Shown: in pieces, positions 12,245 through 21,800 of the stretch | Layout of the letters: the number at the start of each line of letters is the position of its first letter | Numbering within the stretch: the stretch's first letter is position 1 | Source of the DNA: Priapulus caudatus | Taxonomy: Eukaryota > Priapulida > Priapulimorpha > Priapulimorphida > Priapulidae | Reading direction: 5' to 3' | DNA length: 36,879 bases | Assembly: GCF_000485595.1 (NCBI RefSeq) | Contig: NW_014577146.1 | Span: forward strand, 278,805-315,683 | The notes under the pieces: generated by a model | Seen by the model: only the letters and a program-made list of their open reading frames with translations | Told to the model about the DNA's origin: nothing | Databases searched by the model: none | Made by a program: the position numbers and the translations under genes

Positions 12245-13195
12245 AACGAATTTCGGTCCGCCGCAGCATCACATCCCCGCGTTCTGCTCTCGGCGGTACG
12301 TCCCAGCATCCTCGGGATGGGTCCAAGGGCAAATGCACGTGCTGGACACGAGCGTGTCCGGAGCCGACGGACCGGTCACGGTGAAGCCGACGTGCGTCAC
12401 GTCCGAAGCCGGCGTACGTCACGTCCGAAGCCGACGTGCGTCACGTCCGAAGCCGGCGTACGTCACGTCCGAAGCCGACGTGCATGTCACGGGTGAAGCT
12501 GACCCACGTGTCACGTCTAAAGCGGCGTGCGGGTCACGTCTAAAGCAGCGTGCGGGTCACGTCTGAAGCTGACTTACGTGACACGGCTGAAGCCGACGTG
12601 CGTCACGTCCGAAGCCGACGTGCTTGTCACGGATGAAGCTGACCCACGTGTCACGTCTAAAGCGGCGTGCGAGTCACGTCTAAAGCAGCGTGCGGGTCGC
12701 GAAATTTTTTTCCCAAACAATGCGCTTATACTGCGTGTCGCGCTGCTGGACCGAACCTTCGCTTAGCCCCATGTCGAAATCTCGCGCGGACCGGCGAGAC
12801 TCGAAAGCGGAGGGTACTGTAACCGAAATTCGGTCCCCGCCCAGCATCACATCCGCGTTCTCTCTCGCGGTACGCCCAGCCATCCTCTGGATGGGGGCTT
12901 TTTTACCCCAAAAAGGGCAAACCACGTGCTGACACGAGCGTGTCCGGAGCCGACGGACGGTCACGGCGTGAAGCCGACTGCGTCACGACTCCGAAGCCGC
13001 GTACGTCACGCGAAGCCGACGTCGTCACCGTCCGAAGCCGGCGGTACGTCACGTCCGAACCGACGTGCATGTCACGGTGAAGCCTACCCACGGTCACGTC
13101 CTAAACGCCGTTCGGGTCACGTCTAAAGGCAGCGTGCTGGCGTCACGTACTGAAGCGATTACGTGACACGCTGAAGCCGACGGACGTGTCACCGT
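12245..13195 (+). repeat. Direct duplication plus short tandem repeats inside the LTR
   Basis: The block beginning TGTAACGAATTTCGGTCC (12242) recurs at about 12819 as TGTAACCGAAATTCGGTCC. Both continue with matching GCATCACATC, GCGTTCT, CACGAGCGTGTCCGGAGCCG and the CGTCACGTCCGAAGCCG array. The second copy differs mainly by many single-base insertions and deletions. Confidence 0.85.
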
Positions 13196-13554
13196 GCTGT
13201 CGTACGTCTCGGCGCTTGCGCGGGCTTTTCTGACCGTATAAATTACGTCCTCCCCAGAGCACCGGCACTCAACGCAGTTCAGCTCCAGTGCATCAGTCCA
13301 GCGCATCGTCAGTTTCAGTCACCGGCAGGCTTGCTAGTAAACCCGGCCAGGCAATCATCCAAAGGAACAATCCTTCCGAGAGAAGCACAGCAATGACAGC
13401 ACTGAGCCAATCGCCAGCCAGCGATCTCTGCAAGGACTTGCCGCTCTCCTACAGAGGACACTTTGTAACCTAGCGCCTCATTTAATACTTTAGCTAGACT
13501 CGGGCTTCTACGCTCTGAGAATATTTACGCCAGCTACGGACCCAGCACGTATTA

Positions 13555-13564
13555 NNNNNNNNNN
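13555..13564. other. Assembly gap (10 N)
   Basis: Ten N characters of placeholder size. The true gap length is unknown. Partly repeated text (GGCTACGGGTACGCCAG at 13566 and 13601) lies directly after it. Confidence 0.99.
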
Positions 13565-13718
13565 AGGCTACGGGTACGCCAGCCGTATCTTAATGTCTCG
13601 AGGCTACGGGTACGCCAGTCCATTCGCTTTCATACTTAACGAGACAAAGATGGCGCTAGATTTCGAAATAACGCCTTGGGAAATAAATTCACGATTTGAG
13701 AGTTTAGATGAGCAAGAA

Positions 13719-13803
13719 CCCTAACCCTAACCCTAAACCTAACCCTAACCATAACCCTAAACCTAACCCTAACCCTAACCCTAATCCTAACCCTAACCCT
13801 AAC
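13719..13803. repeat. CCCTAA telomere-like array (14 units, slightly degenerate)
   Basis: About fourteen CCCTAA units with a few variants (AACCTA, CCATAA, TCCTAA). It is the longest of five such tracts in the window and lies inside the putative LTR, so it is interstitial and not a chromosome end. Confidence 0.92.
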
Positions 13804-14245
13804 GCAAAAAAGGGGCTTGAACGACCGACGGCTGGCGTACCTCCAGCCACTGCGAATATGGCACCGTTTTATGCCCACTCTGGTCGGTTGACCAGAGCGG
13901 AATAAAAGCCCCGGACCTATTCCCGGCGTAAACACTATCATTTTTGAGTTGTGTTGTTTGTTCTTGTGCGACGTGTACAATCCAGTGGTCGAACAGTGGG
14001 AGAGTCCCACGTAACGGGGAAAAACGTTACATATATATATATATATCCTATAACAAAATAATAATAATATTATTATTAATAATAATGTTGTTTTTTTATA
14101 AAAACACATATTTATCCAAGTTCTATTTTCCAAAAACGATTAAACTATTCTTAGTGTTACTGTTTATTTTTGATTGAATAAGACTTTGTCACCCTATGTG
14201 TGTGTGCGCGCACGTGTATGGGCGTGTGTACGTGCGTGTGTGTCC

Positions 14246-15160
14246 GTGATGCTGCAAGCAAAATAAATATTAGAGATCGGATTTTAACCAAGTACAATTG
14301 CTATCGTCCCGCCTGGCTCCACTTTGAAAGTGCAAGAACGGCCAAAGAAAATTCTCTTGGCAGTCAACGGTGACCGACGCACGAGCGCCATCTTCCTCTA
14401 CATTAATATAGCCATAGCGGGGAACCCAGGGCGTGATGCTGCGAGCAAAGTAAATATTATAGATCAAATTCTACTAAGCACACGTGCTGTCGGCCAACCT
14501 GGCTCCACATTGAACGTATAAGAACGGCCGAAGAATATTCTCTTGGCAGTAAACGGCGACCGACGTCGGGGCGCTTTTTGCATGTACATTATCATAGCGG
14601 AAACCCCAGAGCGTGATGCTGCGAGCAAAGTGAATATTATAGCTCGGATTTGATCAAGTGCACGTGCAGTCGGCCCGCCCGGCTCCACTTTGAACGTGTA
14701 TGAACGGCCGAAGAAAGTTCTCTTGGCAGTCAACGGTGACCGATGCACAAGCGCCATCTTCATGTACATTAATATAGGCATAGCGGGAAACTCAGGGCGT
14801 GATGCTGCGAACAAAGTGAATATTATAGATAAAATTTTACTAAGCACACGTGCTGTCGGCCCGCCTGGCTCCACTTTGAACGTATAAGAATGGCTGAAGA
14901 AAATTCTCTTGACAGTCAACGGCGTCTTACGTCGTAGCACCTTTTTCATGTAGGGGGGGCCTACATAGGCATGGTGGGGAACCCAGGGCGTGATGCTGCG
15001 AGCAAAGTAAATATTATAGATTGAATTTTACCAAGCATATACGTGCCGTCGGTCCGCCCGGCTCCACTTTAAACGGCCGAAGAATATCATCCTAGTAGTC
15101 AACGGCGACCGACATCGGAGCTCCTTTTTCATGTACATTAGTATAGCGGGGAACCCAGGG
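14246..15160. repeat. Tandem array, about 186-bp unit, five copies
   Basis: The marker GTGATGCTGC occurs at 14246, 14433, 14613, 14799 and 14990, giving units of 187, 180, 186 and 191 bp. Each unit carries AGCAAAGTAAATATTATAGA, a CACGTGC segment, GGCTCCACTTTGAACGT, AAGAAAATTCTCTTGGCAGT and CATGTACATTA. The last copy decays after about 15160. A minus-strand frame (14949-14464) stays open across three units and repeats FFGRSYTFKVEPGGPTAR, but it follows the DNA repeat and shows no other gene features. Confidence 0.92.
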
Positions 15161-15826
15161 AGAAGGAGCATTAACTTTCAGGGAACAGGGGATATTGTCG
15201 AATTATTTTCAGGGAACAAGAGAACTGCTGATTCGATTTTTGGGAACAAGGGAAGTCTGAATTTCCATCTTTGTAATTTTTTTTCACAATTTTCTGATAC
15301 TGTTTGCAATAAACTTTGAAGTATTTCAAGGTCATTTCAACATAATTTGCTGTAGGGACCATTAGGGTCCACAAGGGTCCTTTTTCACTTCAGTCTTCTT
15401 AATTCCTTTCTTCTTTAGCGAGGTCATAGGGAACAGTGGTAAATATTTTTGAGGATTAAGGGCACTGGAAAATCATTTTCCGGATCTTGGGAACACAAAG
15501 TAAAAGCATTGTAGTGAAGAAGGGAAGAAGCTCTTGAGAGGGGCTGGTGTGTGGGCGTGTGTGCGTCTAGATATCGAACAAAGCTTGCATTGAACTAGTA
15601 TCATAATGGGCACCATGGTCATCTGTCGAAATTAAGTATAAATACTTACAATATGTTGTAAAATGATGACTAAAATATCAAAACAAATCCGGTGTTTCTA
15701 TATAACCCTTGCTGATAGTGAAGGAAATGAAATATGCGGAATTCAAGGGATATTAAAAGAAGTTCAATTACTTCAACCTGGATTCAATGCCTTTCAATCC
15801 AATAGGTGGCGCGAGAAAATGTGGTC
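15161..15826. other. Upstream region of SLC49A3
   Basis: The first part (15161-15500) has repeated GGGAACA motifs and looks like degraded repeat sequence. The rest must contain the promoter and 5' UTR of SLC49A3. AGGTGGCGC occurs at 15804-15812, 15 bp before the start codon. No TATA box is obvious, and the transcription start cannot be placed. Confidence 0.45.
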
Positions 15827-18800
15827 ATGGCGCTCCGTGGTGAACATGATGAGGAAAATTGTGAAAATTTAGTGCCAGCGGTTCGTTTGTATACGAGCAT
15901 AAACGATGAAAGTCAATATACAGTCTATAAGTGGCGTTGGTTTGTATTGGCGACACTGACTTTAATAGCTGCTTCAAATGGAATGGTGAGCTTCGTTCCT
16001 CAGACACCACTGTTCCACAAGACTGCCATCACTCAGACTCAGTCAAGTCTCCGCCCCCGGCTACCATTATTATAGCTCTAGTACTATAGCCCGCGTACAT
16101 TGACTGCCGCAGGGCTATAGCACGTTGTCAGCTGGAAATACCAACTGCAACCTGTCACCACCTGTCCCCAAGAAAAATGGATCGCAAAACGCAAAATTAT
16201 CGGGCTTTTTAACACTTACCGGGTATCTATCTATAATCTACGTGGACATCTCACCTATCTTTTTGAACACTTTACACAACTTTACACCATGTATTTATCC
16301 TTTTATTCCACAAAGTAAGCACTACTGGAAATTCCCGTTTGAAATTCTGGCGTGCGTACGCGTGACGTCACTGGTATTGTATATACATGCCATGTGTATT
16401 GCCTACAGATCCGGTGCATGTATATTATACAATACCGGTGACGTCTTTTATACTGTGTGATATTCAGTGACAGTGTCAGTATAGTCACTGTAGTCTGTAC
16501 ACTCACTGTACAGTCTCAGTAACTGCAGGGTTCTCCCTACGTTGCGCAAACCGCGCGCCCCGTTTGGGAAAACTCCCCCCTGTTTGAATTACCTCCGCCC
16601 CGTTTAAATTCCACCACAATAAAAGTTTGCCAGCGCGGGAACCGACCGGCAAGAATTGCCGTTCGACCAGGACTACCGTACCACGCATGCACTGCAGACA
16701 GTACACAAGTTAACCTGACAATGCACAATTAACCTGTAACTAACTGTACACCGACTCGGCTATCTTATATATACAAGAACCCCAAATACCGTCTATGGTG
16801 TGGTGGCGATTTTACGCATTAATTAGTCGTACGGTAAAAATACACGCCCCCGGACCCCCCTAGTTTATAGCGTAGTGCTGCCATCTATTGGAGGGAAAAA
16901 GTTGTATCGAAGTGGAATAGAAAATACGGGAAAAAATATCGAGGATTGTACTACAGAAGTGTACCCTAACCCTAACCCTAACCCTAAACATACCTCATAT
17001 AAAAATATAAACATAATACTAAACAACCTAAAACTACCTCGGGTACCAGGGTTCTCCACAGGATGAAATTGAAACAGGGGGGAGGGGGAGGGGAGAGAGA
17101 GGGGGAGGGCAAACTAGGGGAGTCCGGAGAGCGTGTTTTTTACCGTAATGCGTAAAATCGCCACCACACCATAGACGGTATTTGGGGTACTTGTATATAA
17201 GACAGCCGAGTCGGTACAGTTTGTGTTAAGGTTTGGGACAGGTTGACTGTTTGTACTTGTGTGTTGTCTGCAGTGAATATGCGTAGTGTAGGACGTTTAC
17301 TCATTAGTGGTACCGTAAAGATACACGCGTCCGAGGGCCTGGATGAATGGGAATTCTTGACGATCGATTCCCGCGCTGTCAAACTTTTATTGTGGTGGAA
17401 TTTAATCGGGGCGGAGGTAATTTAAACGGGGCGCAACGATTGAAACGTGGGGGGAGTTTTCCCAAACGGGGCTGGCGCGCCCGGTTTGCGCAACGTAGGG
17501 AGAACCCTGGGTACATATCTGTAGTACTTGATATGACAACGACCCCATCTGCGTTATTTGGCTGTATTATTATGTTGGTCATTGGACCCAACATTCCTCC
17601 ACTAGTAGTAGTAGTAGTGTGTTGCTATAAATTGTAAATAATGCATGAATTTTATAGGTTTATTCAGCAACACTGACCATATTATACCCCTCTCGTGAGT
17701 TTAGTTAGTACATCTCTAACTCATGATTGTGTTTTGATTCATGAGTATTTTCCCTCAACTGTGGCACCAAGGCTACTTCTCAGTCTGAAAAATAGGCACT
17801 GCTGGTAATCCTGTTTGCAGGTTTTTGTTAACCTATTTGCTTAACATTTAACATTGACAACAATGAGTTTTTAAAGTTCAAATTTTAGCACTAAGATATT
17901 TTGTAGACCTAGTGGAAAGGGGTCAATTCAGTGGCTCTGCGATTGGCAAGAGCTGCTAGAGTGTGTTGTGGATTCTGAGCTGCTCCCCTCCAGTAGATTT
18001 TTTTATTGCTTATATATAGTAGTTGCCACTGAAGGGCATATAGTGCACTATAGTGGCCTCTGATTATTTGATGGCTACTTCTTTCACATGTATACCACTA
18101 GTGTGTGTGTGTGTGTGTGTGTGTTCCACTAGTGGTGTAGCAATGTATGTTTGATGGTATGAGTCACGGTGACAAAATGTAGTGTTGGAAACTTTAGGAT
18201 GGAAGTGTGAATATTCCAAACGTTAGCCCCAGCAAATTATGTTCAATGCTATAGGTGGGTGGCACCTTTGGGAACAAATCATTGTAAATGTCGAGTTTAG
18301 TATGGCTGCCTCCCAATTCTTACACATGTAAAGAATGGCATTACAGTGGTATAATATATAGCATAATAAGCATAGGTCTACAAAACTTCATATTTTGTAT
18401 TGTATTCTAGAGTTACACATTTGTATAATGATTGTTATGTCATCATCTCATGTTTTAGATCTGGCTTTCAATGTCTACAGTGGCTAACTATGCTGCAGAC
18501 TATTATGATGTTAGTCTGGAAGCTATCAACTGGCTGAGCATTGTCTACTTTATTACAACTGTGATCCTAGGAATACCCGCAATTTATATGTTGGAACACT
18601 GTGGACTTAGAGCATCAGTAGGTTTATTTTGTAAAACAGTAATAGTAATAATTTTAATGTTTTTGCTCTACTGGTTTCAATTCCCTCGAGGTAGTCAGTA
18701 AGGTACCAATGTAGGTCAGTAGACTTGCCAATGCCCAGCAGCTCTTACTGCTTGATTTCTGTTGTGGTTTCAGATTTTGGCTGCAGCCTGGCTAAATGCA

Positions 18801-21800
18801 CTTGGACAGTTGGTTAGGGTGCTAAGTCAGTATGACGACAGAATCAAGTTTCCTCTGATGATGGGTGGCCAGACCATATCTTCATTTGCTCAGCCCCTCA
18901 TCCTTTTCATGCCTGCAAAACTAGCAGCAGTCTGGTTTCCTGATGGTCAAAGAACATTAGCTACAACCATAGGATCTTTGGGTACAATATATTATGTCAT
19001 ATTTCACGAGGCTAAAGACCTCAGAGACTGTGAAAAGTGTGTACCTCTTAGTTTTATTGCTGGCAAAAACATCTTTATAATTGTAAGTTGCAAACATCAA
19101 TATAGTGGTAATGGTATGTTTAACATAAATTTTGCCCTTATCCTGGTCCATATTACTGGTAATCACAGCATATTTTGTTGATGAACTAAAATCACACATC
19201 ATGTACACAATTCCATCTGTTGTAATTTTGTTCAGTGATTAATTTCTTGCAGTAAACAAATATGTAATATCCTTATCTCTCTATCCAACATTCCAAGGTC
19301 TTTCAGCTGAAGTCTCTTCAATCACTAAATCTTATCATTTAGCAGGAAAATATAACATATTAGTTAATTAATCGAGAATTCATTATATCGTATCTCTTAA
19401 AGCCTGTATTGCGAGATTTTTGCTCAGAAAAACTAAATATAGCTGAATATAATCTCACCTGACAGCGAAAATATCACTGATTACACCAACATTAAAAATA
19501 CTAAGATTTTATGCAGTTATAGCATAGAAAATTGGATATGAACACATCGTACCAGCAATGCATTTTATCGTGTTGCGATAATGCCTAATGGCAGAATTGG
19601 TAAACTTGTATTTGTGTCGGTGATTAATTAAAAACAAGTGCGTGCCTGTACTGTGTCTATGGCAGATAAGCGGTGTCGCCACAAGCTAATCCATACTAGA
19701 GTACCTACATAAAGAGGTATTTATGTAGGTACTCTAATCCATACTTCCTGTTAGTTCAAGATGACAGAAAACGGATGTTTACAAAAACGATTAGTTCGAA
19801 ACTGGCAGTTTTCGGTGGATACGAAGGTTCTAAGACATTTTATTGTTACTCTAGACAATTGCTGTTACTCAAGCAATAACGGTAGGTGTCATGAAAGTGG
19901 TGAAAACACTGGAAAACTCTCGCAATAGTTACTTTAAGTAATGTACATGCCTCAATGAGCAAATAATTTCATTGATAGGTCAAACGCTAGGGATGCTAGC
20001 AGCAACTACGATATCGCCACCCATTGTGAGCCACCACAGTCACATACCTCTGCTGGTAAAATGAGTAAGGCTTCCCTATAATGACAGCTGATTACCTAAC
20101 TGCTTCACATCTATATCCTTTAAACTCCTGTATATGGCTATTGTGCACTATCTGTGTTGATTGTGTGCAGCACACTTCATTATTCATCTAAATATTATGC
20201 AGCAGCATAATGCTATTGTGCTATGAAATGACACTTCAGATCTTGCTGTGTCAATATCACAAACTGTCATTAATAACACGGTAATTGAAACGGGATTGGA
20301 TACATACCAAGTAAAACCTTTAATACACTTAGAGCAAGGTTGCGATGTCATCAGTGATTGTCTGAAATTACCGTTTTATTCTAGAATGACATCATCATAG
20401 GACCAGCTGTATTAGCAGTTGTCATGGCAACATTTGGGGTTTGCAGCTCCACTCCACCCACAGCACCATCTGGTGGGGCAGAAGAGGAGGGACACACCCA
20501 ATCTATCATAACAGGAATTAAGCAGGTATTTTTAAGTAACAACATGTTATTATGTATTTGTAGTATAGCATTTGTGTTTAATTTTTTTTACACATTTACA
20601 TTTTGATGCTTTGAAAATGTTATTCTTGGTTGGTTATTATATGATGTTTAGTATCTGTTTCAATAATATATGCATGTATAATGCTACCCTTGTTGTGACA
20701 TTCACTAAAAATTCTCAACTTGTTATACATCTATTATAACCCCAAATAATTCAGTCATTGTGCCGCATCTGCACAGGAGCGTGTCCAGGAGTTATAGAAA
20801 AATCAGATTCGTTGAATGTGAAATGGTGGGCTGGGAGTATCTCCCATAATTATTGTACAGAAATGCACGTGGAATCTGATCAATTCTGGCTATTTGTTTT
20901 CGATTTCGAATTACTCCAATAGTGACTTTTTTCATATACTGGAAAAAATAAGAGATGCTGTTACAAAAGGGGATGGCCCTTACCGTACCACACCTCTCCC
21001 ACTTGGTGCAAAGTGCCCCTATAATAAAACTTATCACATCAATCAACAGCCAACCAATAACAGTTCTCTCTGATTGACTGCTCTAGGTGGAGAGCCTATA
21101 ACCCTGTTTACATGGCACTTTTTAAGCCAGCTTATTCCGGATTATTAATGAACAGAATGTTATTCCAGCGTGTTAATGTTTCAAGAAGGCTTAAGCCTGT
21201 TTATTTTCAAACCAGCTTGGTTAGGCGGGTTTGAGCTGGCTAAAAAAATATAAAATGGCTAAAAAATTATCTACCATTCTGACATTAAGTGTATATTGTG
21301 ACGACACGCGATGTCACTCCTCAGAAGCCTCATAGCTTCGTGCATTGCACACTCTTTACACAGCATTTTTGAGCCGGTGTAAGTCAGCTTAGCAATAAGC
21401 ATGCATAATTATATGCCATATAAATGGGTCACTAATAATAAGTTTATTGTTGAGACAGCTTATTAATATAAAGCTGGTTCATAAAATGCTGTATATATAG
21501 CATACGCGAGATAACTGACATGATTTTTAATGGGGTGCGTTTTAATCCTCGGAAACTTTATGTTGGCAGAGCGCAGTGTATTATGCGAGTTATGGTAATG
21601 CGTGTTCTATTTGTAGGTGATGGTCGACAAGATGTATCTGTTGCTGGTGTTCATATCAGGTGCTGGGTTTGCAGTCTTCTGTGCTATCCTGACCCTCATG
21701 ACACAGTTTCTCTGTCCACAGGGATACTCCGACGTAAGAAATCATCGCATTATGCATTAAGAGATGTCATTTAACTTCACGTGATACTTTTCTATGTATC

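Larger units (their letters stand above)
12242..14031 (+). mobile_element. Probable solo LTR of a retrotransposon (1.79 kb)
   Basis: The unit starts TGTAACG and ends CGTTACA, the TG...CA pattern of LTRs, inside (AT)n on both sides, so the target duplication cannot be read. In order it contains GC-rich tandem repeats with CGTCACGTCCGAAGCCG (about 12380-13190), TATAAA at 13237-13242 followed by a likely start region with CAGTTCAG, and AATAAA at 13901-13906, matching a U3-R-U5 layout on the plus strand. No gag/pol frame, primer-binding site or second LTR is visible, so it is read as solo. Its start is repeated at about 12819 (see separate entry), and a 10-N gap interrupts it at 13555-13564. Lineage is not determinable; a large tandem-repeat-bearing MITE is the alternative. 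Confidence 0.6.

Noticed and set aside
12333-12766. VTSEAD-type repetitive open frames on the plus strand
   Set aside because: Translation of the CGTCACGTCCGAAGCCG tandem DNA repeat in the LTR candidate.
13719-13803. Chromosome end or telomere
   Set aside because: The CCCTAA tract is short, degenerate and internal, with genes and unique sequence on both sides.
13636-14133. 165-codon minus-strand frame
   Set aside because: Runs through the CCCTAA array and its Arg/Val repeat; no homology recognised.
14464-14949. 161-codon minus-strand frame with repeated FFGRSYTFKVEPGGPTAR
   Set aside because: Follows the 186-bp tandem array; unit length changes break the frame beyond three copies and no start or splice context is present. 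Kept only as a note in the finding.
15663-15872. 69-codon frame overlapping the SLC49A3 start
   Set aside because: Different frame from the transporter; at most an upstream ORF in the 5' UTR, with no recognisable motif.
19992-20055. Alternative acceptor for SLC49A3 exon 4 at the AG just before GGATGC
   Set aside because: Gives a product lacking QTLG. The acceptor at 19977-19978 restores the expected GQTLGM segment and keeps phase.
20526-20606. Read-through of SLC49A3 exon 5 into hydrophobic sequence ending in a stop
   Set aside because: It looks membrane-like, but exon 6 (21617-21733) supplies the segment matching the family (VMVDKMYLLLVF, then QFLCPQGYSD) in the right phase, so the 81 bp are intron.
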